Source: Agrypnia vestita (taxonomy: Eukaryota; Arthropoda; Insecta; Trichoptera; Phryganeidae). From it: a stretch of DNA of 64,000 bases. The notes below the pieces were generated by a model. It was not told the origin of the DNA and searched no databases. It saw only the letters and a list, made by a program, of their open reading frames with translations. The stretch lies in the NCBI GenBank assembly GCA_016648135.1, contig JADDOH010023104.1, positions 372,001 through 436,000 of the forward strand, written 5' to 3'. How positions within the stretch are numbered: the stretch's first letter is position 1; each line of letters opens with the position of its first letter. Made by a program: the position numbers and the translations under genes. Shown piece after piece: positions 55,736 to 64,000 of this stretch.

Positions 55736-56511
55736 CTGCAAGAATATCAGCATCAATATATTTTAGCACAATACACATACGACACATTCTTGTGACGGGA
55801 GAAAAATAACCAACATTATTAGGATGCTGACAATTCTAAAGAAGTCGGAGTTTATAACACGGAGTTCAACATGCAAATTTGTCAGATAAAGAAAGAGACT
55901 CGATAGCTCCACTGAGCATCTTGTGTAGTATTGCAAAATCGGATATTTTCCGTCGGGACTCCAGTTTGTGCATTTTAAAAATGGCAAGACTATCTTCGTA
56001 TCCATTGACGTATTATAATAAGACACTTTATTCCCATACTGGCCGGCTTTCATATGTAGCAAATATCGCATTGAAAGAGACAACAAATCACGGCACACTT
56101 ATTTCACAAACGTTCTGCGTGTAGACAGAAAAATCAGGTAATTTGAAGTCACGGTGACTAAAATAACATACTCATTCTTACAATAGTGTACGATACTCTG
56201 TTCCTTTTCCCCGGGATTTTTTTTACGGCGTAGCATCGCGCCCGATCACAAAGAAGGTCCGTTCGATAACGAATGCAAGTAAGGCAATTGCCTTACTTTT
56301 GAGTTGCCAAGATTTCACGCTTGTAACGTATCTACAGTTTATTATATCATTGGTCGTAGCTGTGAAGATTTTTCAATTCAATTCAATTCAATTTTTATTT
56401 ATTCCATAATATGTATATTACAAACTTTAACTTCTAAAAATATACATATACATACACACATATAATATATAAATATACACACACATACATACATATATAT
56501 ATATATATAAG

Positions 56512-56715
56512 TATGCATTATGAAAAGGTTATTTTTCGGGAACTTCGCGGATTTTGTAAAAATATATTATTTTTGCGCTATATTTCGGTTACACTTGGAT
56601 AACCATTTTTAAGCTGGTCTCTCTGACAGTTCAGAGAACAGTTCTCGAAATATAGCGCAAAAATAAGATATTTTTACTAAATCCGCGAAGTTCCCGAAAA
56701 ATAACCTTTTCATAA

Positions 56716-56721
<6 letters not shown>
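56512..56721. mobile_element. foldback MITE inserted in (TA)n
   Basis: Arms of 76 bp (56512-56587 and 56646-56721) are nearly perfect inverted repeats beginning TATGCATTATGAAAAGG and including AACTTCGCGGAT. The 58-bp centre is unrelated. AT-rich microsatellite flanks both sides, consistent with a TA target. No ORF. Confidence 0.9.
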
Positions 56722-56752
<31 letters not shown>

Positions 56753-56756
<4 letters not shown>

Positions 56757-57058
56757 ATAATCAAAACCCCCTCAGACACATGGAATATATCAATATCCAA
56801 AGCGATTTTGTTCAGCATAGCAGTGGCTCTTCCAACAGGCGTAACCATCGGCAGGTTGGTACTGTATATTGGAATGTGAAACAATCTATGCTGACGATGT
56901 CTAATGTAATTATTAGGAACATACAAACCAATGCTCTGCATAATTTCAGGATTATCGATCATACCTTCTTCTGTGTTGGCCGGCTCTAATGGACAAAATT
57001 CGTAGACTTTTTCTACATAACGTGTATTTTGCACGTAATACATAAAGATATCGACATT
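56753..57058 (-). CDS. unidentified coding-like fragment
   Basis: A minus-strand frame has balanced, non-repetitive composition over about 95 residues: YVEKVYEFCPLEPANTEEG, NPEIMQSIGLYVPNNYIRH, HIPIYSTNLPMVTPVGRATA and MLNKIALDIDIFHVSEG. It is bounded upstream by a TGA just before NVDIF and runs into the AT microsatellite downstream. I recognise no family. It may be a piece of a transposon, an endogenous viral gene or a host exon cut by repeats. No splice sites are convincing. Confidence 0.35.
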
Positions 57059-57262
57059 TCAGGAATCTTGAAGGCCGCCATTTGCAGGAACTCATTCTGG
57101 ATTCAAGCCTCGATTGTTGTCAGGAATTGAAAGGAAGCCGCGGCTGATGTCACGCCAGGACCGGTGCACAAAGGAGCCAGCCGAGTGGAACTACCCGATG
57201 TAACGCGAGAGGCTGCGCGGCTGACCTACTTGCCTGGACAGCCGAAATATGACTATTACATA

Positions 57263-57725
57263 TTACACCAGTTCAAGATATATTATGGATATCTCTCTCA
57301 AGCTATATTTTTATATGGGTGTTCGTAGGGCTTACGACCTATCGTGCGGCTGGCTTAAGTGATCAATTTTACTCAATGTAACGTTATCTAAATTCACCCA
57401 AGTTAGACTACCTCATTAATAAAATTTTTGGATGTAGTATATACGTTTAACTTGCACAACTTGTTTCGTATGTGAGTTGTATTCTGCAGTCAAAAACTTT
57501 CTCATTCCCATAATCTAATATAGATCTCACTATTGATAATGAGGTATCTATATTTTGATTGGAGTTTTTAAAGCCATACCCTTTATACGTGTATGTGAAA
57601 TTCTTCCGAATTATTAACATTACATTTGAATGTGCCTGAAAATTATTTCAATTTTTTAACTGCTTTTTAGACTGGTTTTTATATGTTCAGAATATTTAGA
57701 GTACGTCCGAATTTTTCAAGAATGC
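57263..57725 (-). repeat. dispersed repeat family C, copy 4 (uninterrupted)
   Basis: Matches 47715-48630 but lacks the 374-bp segment found there, so it preserves the empty site (TATCTATATTTTGATTGG near 57548-57565). 57060-57262 is GC-richer and unidentified. Confidence 0.75.
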
Positions 57726-57989
57726 AATACGGGGGGACATCGTTAATATATATTATATATTATTATATCCTGTATTGTGTTCTTGAAAAATTTTGACATA
57801 GGTACTCATACTATTTATTTATTTATTTAATATTCACGAAAGACCAACAGCACAACAAAGAAGCATAGAAAACGTTAATATAATATAGATGGGCAATTAT
57901 AGGTCTCCACTTTTAGAAATATGTTAATAATTATAAATATGTTATGTTATGTTATTATTTTTGAATTATACTATTCTGAATTATACTGA

Positions 57990-58101
57990 AGATTTTATAA
58001 CTATTGATAGTAGGTCATGGTTGCTTGAACATTTTCGACTCATAATCGAAGCAGGAATCCACCTGCAAAGTATTGTGGACTAGCTCTGTTACGTGCTGTG
58101 T
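57990..58101. mobile_element. MITE family B, right terminal fragment
   Basis: TAACTATTGATAGTAGGTCATGG-type sequence, TTGCTTGAACATTTTCGACT and GTGGACTAGCTCTGTTACGT lead to CTG. It is like the right end of 37412-37866. 57726-57989 and 58102-58492 hold nothing else recognised. Confidence 0.7.
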
Positions 58102-58492
58102 AATGTTTTATTGTAGCGGAAATATTCAGCAGAAAGTAAGAGAGTAGTTTGTGAATGTGGTATAAGCAAAATAATATCAGAGCCCAAATTCTTGTTAATT
58201 TCCAAACATTTAAGGCCGATCTTATAAACGAAAAACCAAATCGACAATTATTTAAAGATGGCCGTTCGTTGGTAAATATTACCAACGCTCGTATTATGCA
58301 ACTTTTTTAACCGTCCGCAAGCATGGCGATATTTTACTGCTCTTGTCTATGGTTTTAGAGCTGTCTGAGACGAAACAACCCAAAATTTATATTTCGTTGT
58401 TCTTCATCCCACCAACTTGAATACAACAATATCTCGACATCACTATCTGAGGACATTTTTATTTGAAATTTTGTAACAGCACAATAAAAATA

Positions 58493-58690
58493 CAGTGTTA
58501 TTTGGAAAACATTAATAACCTCGCAGGACTATATTTCTGCGTTGATTTGATTATGAGCCGAAAATTTTCAAGCAGCCATGACCTAATATCAATAGTTATG
58601 AAGATATGCGACGTCAAAGTTGCATTTTTTGAAAATATTCCTGACTTTTTTTTTTGGAACATTGGACTATCATTATCGTAATTTATATCG
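58493..58690. mobile_element. MITE family B, left half
   Basis: CAGTGTTATTTGGAAAACAT, TAACCTCGCAGGACTATATT, CAAGCAGCCATGACCTAATA and ACTATCATTATCGTAATTTA follow the family order. The right half is replaced by a Helitron-like repeat that begins at 58691. Confidence 0.8.
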
Positions 58691-58692
58691 AA

Positions 58693-59100
58693 CTAGCTGT
58701 TGCTGTAGCTAGCGTACCCGGCGTTGCACGGATTGAGGATTAAGTTGAAAATAAATTTGTAGAGGGAAACAAAGGTTTGATTCGAACGGTATAGATTTGC
58801 ATCGAAAATATATCAGGGGGAGGAGAAAAGGTAAAAGGGGAGGGTGGAAATATACCTATGTTACCTGCCGAGTCCTGAAGAATAAGTTTCCAAATTTGGA
58901 GTCCGTTCGGTCGAACGGTACAGATTTACGGCGAAAATAGGTCAGTGGTGGGGAAAGGATACGAGAATAGGGGGGAAATGTTGCCTATGTTACCCCGCCG
59001 GGTCCCAAAGCATAAGTATGCAAATTTTGAATCGTCGGACAAACGGTGTGGATTTGTATAAAGATCAGACATTGAGTTTTATAGGTATAGATATGAAAAA
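58693..59100 (-). mobile_element. Helitron-like repeat (family H), inverted copy
   Basis: On the minus strand it ends CCGTGCAACGCCGGGTACG..., ACAG, CTAG, T (58696-58692). Two internal ~130-bp units share GATTTGCATCGAAAATATAT, CAGGGGGAGG and GTCCTGAAGAATAAGTTTCC. It is inserted in, or abuts, the middle of a family B MITE. Confidence 0.6.
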
Positions 59101-59339
59101 ATATGTATATACTTACGTATATGTGATGCTGCCATGTTTTCACTGCACGCCCTTGCTTGATGTGAACGTTATATCATTTTTATTTAAAGAGTATCCGCCT
59201 TCGTCTTTTCCTCATCGTTGAACCTTGAGAGAATCGTCATCGTCCAGAAATGTCTAAATTGCATTCTGGGTACATACATACAAATTTCACATTGTACATA
59301 ATACCAACTCCCTGCAAAATTCTTTTATACAGAGTTATT

Positions 59340-59610
59340 TGGAAAACATTAATAACCTCGCAGGACAGTTTTCCTGCCTTTATCATGAGTCGAAAATGTT
59401 CAAGCAGCCATGATCTAATTAATATCAATAGTTTTGGAGTTATGCAATATCGAAATTTGCATTTTTAAAATATATTTTTGACTTATTTTTTACAATTTCA
59501 AAACGTTGAACTATCATTACAGTAACTTATATCGATTACGAAAACTTCTTCGCTTTAATACAAGTTAATTAAAAATCCTGCCAGGTTTTAATGTTTTCTA
59601 AATAACCCTG
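59340..59610. mobile_element. MITE family B, internally deleted
   Basis: Left end CAGAGTTATTTGGAAAACAT with TAACCTCGCAGGACA; right end TGCCAGGTTTTAATG..AATAACCCTG. At 271 bp it is about 190 bp shorter than full length and has lost most of its right half. Confidence 0.8.
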
Positions 59611-60253
59611 ATTATCGCTCGTCTTATTTATTCAACACTAAATTCGGGGACTTGGATTTCTTCAAATCATCAATTTATGACTTTAAAACTCTTGGATACG
59701 TGTCATAATTTTTTTTTGATGCAGCTACTTTATTTTGTCCAGGTATATGTAAGCGGAGATGTATTGCTCACATATCTATATTTCTTTTTCTCTTTTCTTC
59801 CTCTTCCTCCTTTTAACACGCTCACATTAACTTATTTATTATTATTTATTCACCCGCTTCCTAATGCACAGATGTATTCTCGAAGACAATACATGAATCA
59901 ATCATCAGATTCACTAATTCATCAATTAATCCATCATAATTAATTAATCAACTTTTTATATGGGAAATTATCAGTTAATGAGTTCACCAAAAGATAAAAA
60001 GTGATTTTGTGTGCTGGGTAACATGAAGACTAAAAAGTAGAAAATTATATTACATGGAAAAAATAATTTAAAACCACCCTTATATTTAAATTAAATGATA
60101 TATAAAAAAAAGAGGGCTTTTTGCTCAGAATTTTTTACCCTCTCAATTCATGTAATGATATAATACACTTATGATGTTTATTATAATAAGTAGTTTAAAA
60201 AAGTGTAAAAGCTAAAGACCGCTAGTAGAGTACTTAGAGTATCATAGATTCTA
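59611..60253. other. AT-rich, nothing recognised
   Basis: An 88-codon frame at 59677-59943 is hydrophobic through T-rich composition and ends in an imperfect ATCAAT repeat; no gene is supported. Confidence 0.5.
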
Positions 60254-60364
60254 CCTCACTCTCCAATTAAAATCGTGGGCGCTTTTCCACCATCAACAAC
60301 AGAATTCTGTAGTCTATACCGATATCGATATCGTAAGCGCCTATCTTTTATTTGGAGAGTGAGG
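60254..60364. mobile_element. 111-bp MITE with 13-bp termini
   Basis: CCTCACTCTCCAA at the left and TTGGAGAGTGAGG at the right are exact inverted repeats. A GATATCGATATC palindrome lies inside. No target duplication can be assigned. Confidence 0.7.
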
Positions 60365-60935
60365 CAAAAATTTTTTGGCAGAAAATTTATTTTTTACTTT
60401 TTAGCACATTTAAGCACGTGGTTTATTTAAGAAATATGTTTTACAAACTAGATCTGCCCTTTCCTCCCCTGATTCCTCTTTTATCTTATCTCTTTGACTC
60501 TCTTGGTTTATTTTTAACTTGAGCTTTTAATTTTTTTATATATTGTCAAGTTATTGTTGTTAAATATGTATTAGTACACTAAAAGTACAGTAAAACTGCA
60601 GCTACTAACTATATCTTTAATTCCCCACTGCAAGGCTTCCTAGACTAGAAAACATATACGAGCAACTGGACGACTTTGCCAATAACTGTATTTTATTCAA
60701 TCATATATTAAAAGGTGTATTGAAAGATTACTAGTATTTGTCGAATTGGATTTAAATAATTGATTTGTATTTGTATGTATATTTTTTATTTTAATATGAC
60801 TTTCAAAGCTTGTTCTATATCTATTTACTCTACATTATTACTTTATTGTTTTTAAATTTCTATTATATTATGTTTTTCTTTTGCTTCTGCTTTTTATATA
60901 CTTGCTTTTTACTTTATATAATATTTATCTTTATA

Positions 60936-61396
60936 CAGGGTGTACCAGAGCTAGCAGCAGAAACTTGGCAGGTAGATTCCTGACTGTGTCATGAGTCTAA
61001 AATGTTCAAGCAACCGTGGCCTAATATCAATAGTTTTGGAGATATGCAATATCAAAGTTTGCATTTTTTTCAATATTTCTTACTTATTTTTTGCAAAAAG
61101 TTGAATTATCATTACAGTATCTTATGTCAATTATGAAAAATTTATTCGCTTTAATACAAGTCGAATAAGATGATAAAAACCTTGAAAAAATTGAAAAAAG
61201 TAATTTTTTACAAGGTTTTTATCATTTTATTTAAGTTGTATTAAAGCAAATGAATTTTTCATAATCGATATAAGTTACTGTAATGATAGTTCAACTTTTT
61301 GCATGAAATAAGCAATGGTTGCTTGAACATTTTAGACTCATAACATAGTCAGGAACCTACCGGCCAAGTTTCTGCTGCTAGCTCTGGTGCACCCTG
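60936..61396. mobile_element. foldback MITE family B (subtype 2), full-length
   Basis: Ends CAGGGTGTACCAGAGCTAGC and GCTAGCTCTGGTGCACCCTG are inverted, flanked by TA on both sides. The two halves mirror each other to a centre near 61190 (CAAGGTTTTTATCATTTTAT). At 461 bp it is almost the same length as the subtype-1 copy at 4295. It sits in the 3' region of a non-LTR element. Confidence 0.9.
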
Positions 61397-61570
61397 TATA
61401 TTTGTATCTGTATTTTAAGTATTTTCTTTCCTCTTCATATAATTATTACGTCTACATGTTATAATTATTTTTTTCTTTAAACTATATATTCTATTAATGT
61501 AAACTTTACCTGGCTGTTGTAAAAGCTCTATAGGGCGTTAATTAATAAGTAAATAATAAATAAATCATAA
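61397..61570 (+). mobile_element. non-LTR 3' tail (TAAA type)
   Basis: TTGTAAAAGCTCTATAGGGC and GTTAATTAATAAGTAAATAA parallel the tail at 6140-6180 (TTGTAAAAGCCCATAAGGGC, GTTAAATAAATAAAT). Some of the upstream 3' UTR lies left of the MITE (before 60936). 60600-60935 gives frames I cannot identify. 61571-62430 has nothing recognised. Confidence 0.5.
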
Positions 61571-62433
61571 TAACTTGTTAATTCCGTGGAAACTTGTAAG
61601 ACGGTCTCTGTACTATTTAATATTCATTAGTATCCTGATTTTTATTTGAAGACCCCATGGCAAGAAGTTGTTAACTTACATTCAAGTTATTTGGAGATAA
61701 TTAGACATTTGCATTTCGCCTTTGAAAAATATGTTTTATTGCTAATTCAAGATCAATTTTTATTGATTTATGTCACTAAAATATCAAAAAAGTATTTACA
61801 AAGTAAAAACAACGCATTTATGCACAAAAAAAAAATATTCTAATTTTCCCTAAAAAAATGTAGTTAACAATCATTTTTTCGTCTCCGGAACTCATTTTTA
61901 ATAGTCCTATAAACTCCTATTTAAAATTGATAAAACACTAACATTAAACAACCCTACAAACGCTAACAGTTTTTACCATCCATTATCCAAAATTCCTGGC
62001 ATGTTAATTAATAATCCAAAACATTATATGTACCATTTAAAATTATTGAAAAATAATATATAAGTACATATTATAATAGTCTTCAAATAAATAAAAATAT
62101 ATGACAGTTCTGCCAGAGTAAAATTTATATTAACCATAAATATTCCAATCAAATTAAAACGCGTGTTAATTTCAGAATGATGGCATGAACATGTTATTGA
62201 AGATAACATTTTCTTCCCATTAGTAACTGATTTGATTTTTATGAAAAAGTGTAGTTAACATGTTCATCCCTATGATTTGAACATGTTCTAATTATTTTTA
62301 AGTTCTGAACTTCTTTCCAATGGAAATAGCGTACATTATTTAGTTTAGAGGGCTTATTAACTCATTTTTGACAAAAATATTAGTTAACAACTTCTTGTCA
62401 CGGGGCCTTCATTTGTAGAGTGCCACCACATCA

Positions 62434-62690
62434 CAAAACTTTAAAACTTCATTGGCAATTGTTCTTGCACCACCCCGGACTGTTTTGGTTGTTTTGGACA
62501 TAATAATTCAGTGTATATTGGTAATCAAGATGTCACAGCTCCCGAGCAAATACAAAATTGTACTGAATGACAGGGCGAGGGGTTGCCGCCGGGTGCGGGC
62601 GGGGCGGGTTTTAGTTCCAATCCTGCCGCACGCCAAGTTATGTTGGGCAGGCAATAGTGTTAGTTTCCCGTAAATAAATAAATAAATAAA
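62434..62690 (+). repeat. GC-rich dispersed repeat, copy 2, with TAAA tail
   Basis: 62434-62655 matches 5319-5540. Here it continues to GTTAGTTTCCCG and five TAAA units (62671-62690), so this end is a retroposed 3' terminus. The family is unnamed. Confidence 0.8.
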
Positions 62691-62712
62691 TTGATCAAAT
62701 AACCCTGCAGCG

Positions 62713-62973
62713 ATGTACACCACAGCTTCGTTCGCCATGGAAATCTCCACGCGCTGGCGAAGACAAATATTCGAGACGATCCGTGCGGAGATAGGTCAGG
62801 CGTGCGAGCGCTCCCGATCCCGACGGGTTTCAAGAGACGTGCAGAAACGGTGCAAGTGGAGCGGCCTGGCGTCACGGATCCGGGGGAACCGGTTCCTCGG
62901 GTCAAGGGAACAGCGCGCCCCGAGAGCGGCCGCGCAGGGCGAGGAGTGTGCACCACACCGGTTCAATAACTAG
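62713..62973 (+). other. GC-rich 86-codon frame, unidentified
   Basis: The frame is arginine-rich and ends at a TAG in 62971-62973. The DNA is far richer in GC than its surroundings, and the minus strand is also open for 98 codons, which is expected of GC-rich DNA. It directly follows the TAAA tail of a retroposon. It could be element sequence or the edge of a CpG island. Confidence 0.25.
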
Positions 62974-63140
62974 AAAGGCTGGAAGTGCTCGTCAATACGA
63001 GAATAAGCGTATAAGAAAAAAAATGAGTGTATGAACTAGCGCACGCGCGTTAGAAGTTTTCGCTCGATCCCACCCGGACCCGGTCGGGTAAAGACCCGAA
63101 AACCCGGGGTCAAAACATGCCAGGTTCGGGTTTTATTTGA

Positions 63141-63555
63141 AACTAGCTATTCATACCCGGTGTTGCACGGCTTAAATAAATTTGTGAGGGTAAACGAAGT
63201 TTCGATTCGAACGATATAGATTTGCATCGAAAATATATCAGAGGGAGGGGAAGGGGTAAAAGAATATTGGGGAAATGTTACCAATGTTTACCACCGGGTC
63301 CTAAAGAATAAGTTTCCGAAATTTGATTCCGATCGGTCGAACGGTTCAAATTTGCGTTGAAAATATATCAGGGGGAAGGGAAAGGGTAAAACAATTGGGG
63401 GGAAATGTTGCTTATGTTATCCACCGAGTCCTAAAGATTAAATTTCCAAAATTTGAGTCCGATCGGTCAAACAAATCGGTACAGATTTGCATCGAAAATG
63501 TCAGGGGGAGGGGAAGGGGTAAGAGAATAGAGGAAAAATGTTGCCTGTCTTACAG
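63141..63555 (-). mobile_element. Helitron-like repeat (family H), third copy
   Basis: On the minus strand it ends GCCGTGCAACACCGGG..., AATAG, CTAG, T. Internally three units (from 63215, 63340 and 63475) share ATTTGCATCGAAAAT, GGGGAGGGGAAGGGGTAA-like purine runs, GGGTCCTAAAGAATAAG and GTCCGATCGGTC. No helicase ORF. Confidence 0.6.
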
Positions 63556-63752
63556 ACCCCGTCACTTAAGAATGCCAAAACTAACCCATAAACAAAAAAA
63601 TTGTGTAATATGCAGGTCTGTAAATGTGTTAGTAGATATCCCTTCGGTTATTGGTTAATGTCATGTCGTGCGAACCCATAATAAATCTTTTAGTACGTCT
63701 TCAACCGTCGAAGAGGGAGACGCGCGCTTGCTCGAAGAAAAATAGGGTGACC

Positions 63753-63866
63753 ATGTCTGAGGCTACGAAATTAGGAAGAGGAAGACCTTTGTGTGGACAA
63801 AGCAAAGAAATTATATTAAATGTTTATAAATACGTGCAGAATAAACGTGAAGTAGCATTGATGGAG
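63753..63866 (+). CDS. possible first exon of a transposase-like gene
   Basis: ATG at 63753 opens 38 codons reading MSEATKLGRGRPLCGQSK then EIILNVYKYVQNK. The sense codons end at ATGGAG followed by GTAATT, a good splice donor (exon end 63866, phase 0). The GRGRPL..QS.EII.NVY.Y pattern is like the N-terminus of a family of insect transposase-like proteins with an N-terminal helix-turn-helix. The upstream in-frame methionine at 63651 is less likely because AGGGTGACCATG gives the 63753 start better context. The rest lies outside the window. Confidence 0.5.
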
Positions 63867-64000
63867 GTAATTAATATTATATATTACATTAATTTAATTT
63901 ATTTTAGTCCTTTATACTAATATTAGCTAAACAAAGAGACTTTAACTACTTTATTTTTATTTCTCTGAGCAACAACGTTGGTCAGAGAAATATATAACAT

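Noticed and set aside
56518..56756. Coding sequence within the lower half of the 144-codon minus-strand frame
   Set aside because: That part translates the TA microsatellite and the foldback MITE; only the part above 56753 is coding-like.
62660..62956. 98-codon minus-strand frame in GC-rich DNA
   Set aside because: Both strands are open because the DNA is GC-rich; no domain or start context supports it over the opposite strand.
1..64000. rRNA genes, bacterial operons or a symbiont contig
   Set aside because: No rRNA-like conserved blocks, ribosome-binding sites or dense coding are seen; the element content is that of an arthropod nuclear genome.

Overview
This window looks like repeat-rich, gene-poor nuclear DNA from an arthropod, most likely an insect. 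It is AT-rich with short GC islands, has no bacterial-type dense coding, and is almost entirely built from decayed transposable elements typical of insect genomes: Helitrons, Penelope-like elements (PLEs), Jockey-, RTE- and CR1-like non-LTR retrotransposons, Gypsy-type solo LTRs, tRNA-derived SINEs and many inverted-repeat MITEs. I could not assign the species. No complete host gene is visible. The best host-gene-like signal is a possible first coding exon at the right edge (63753-63866).

Layout. 1-6200: remnants of three retrotransposon classes. These are a non-LTR RT C-terminus (785-1090), a reverse-strand non-LTR C-terminus (3365-3670), and a PLE GIY-YIG fragment (3812-4240) split from its 3' hammerhead-like motif by a 463-bp MITE with a TA duplication. 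6200-10400: a PIF/Harbinger-like MITE, a (CA)30 microsatellite, half a MITE, and about 3 kb with nothing recognised. 10478-13599: a decayed Helitron with a helicase reading frame, an apparent deletion of its HUH nuclease, a 3' hairpin followed by CTAG|T, and an unusual array of GC-rich hairpins just upstream of that terminus. 16.9-21.2 kb: LTR fragments, a PLE 3' end, non-LTR remnants and a decayed dispersed arthropod ORF. 21.7-22.0 kb: a dense array of heat-shock-element-like repeats ending in a Helitron-like hairpin. 22781-24679: a 5'-truncated Jockey element with a 12-bp target-site duplication (TSD).

25-31 kb holds hammerhead-like PLE ends, two near-identical foldback elements each carrying two such motifs, SINEs and tandem duplications. 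33.8-34.2 kb is a short RTE-like insertion with a 15-bp TSD. 35-45 kb holds inverted minisatellites, MITEs, solo LTRs and a perfect 21-bp-stem hairpin. 46-64 kb has more RT remnants, a retroposon whose empty site is preserved in a paralogous repeat 9.5 kb away, a block of GCATGCTC repeats, Helitron-like elements with internal ~130-bp repeats, and a large foldback element.

The genes do not form a pathway. The coherent story is repeated insertion and nesting of mobile elements. The most notable signals are the heat-shock-element array in a Helitron-like repeat, the Helitron hairpin array, and the window-wide set of hammerhead-like motifs including paired head-to-head copies. All identity statements are by eye and no database search was possible.
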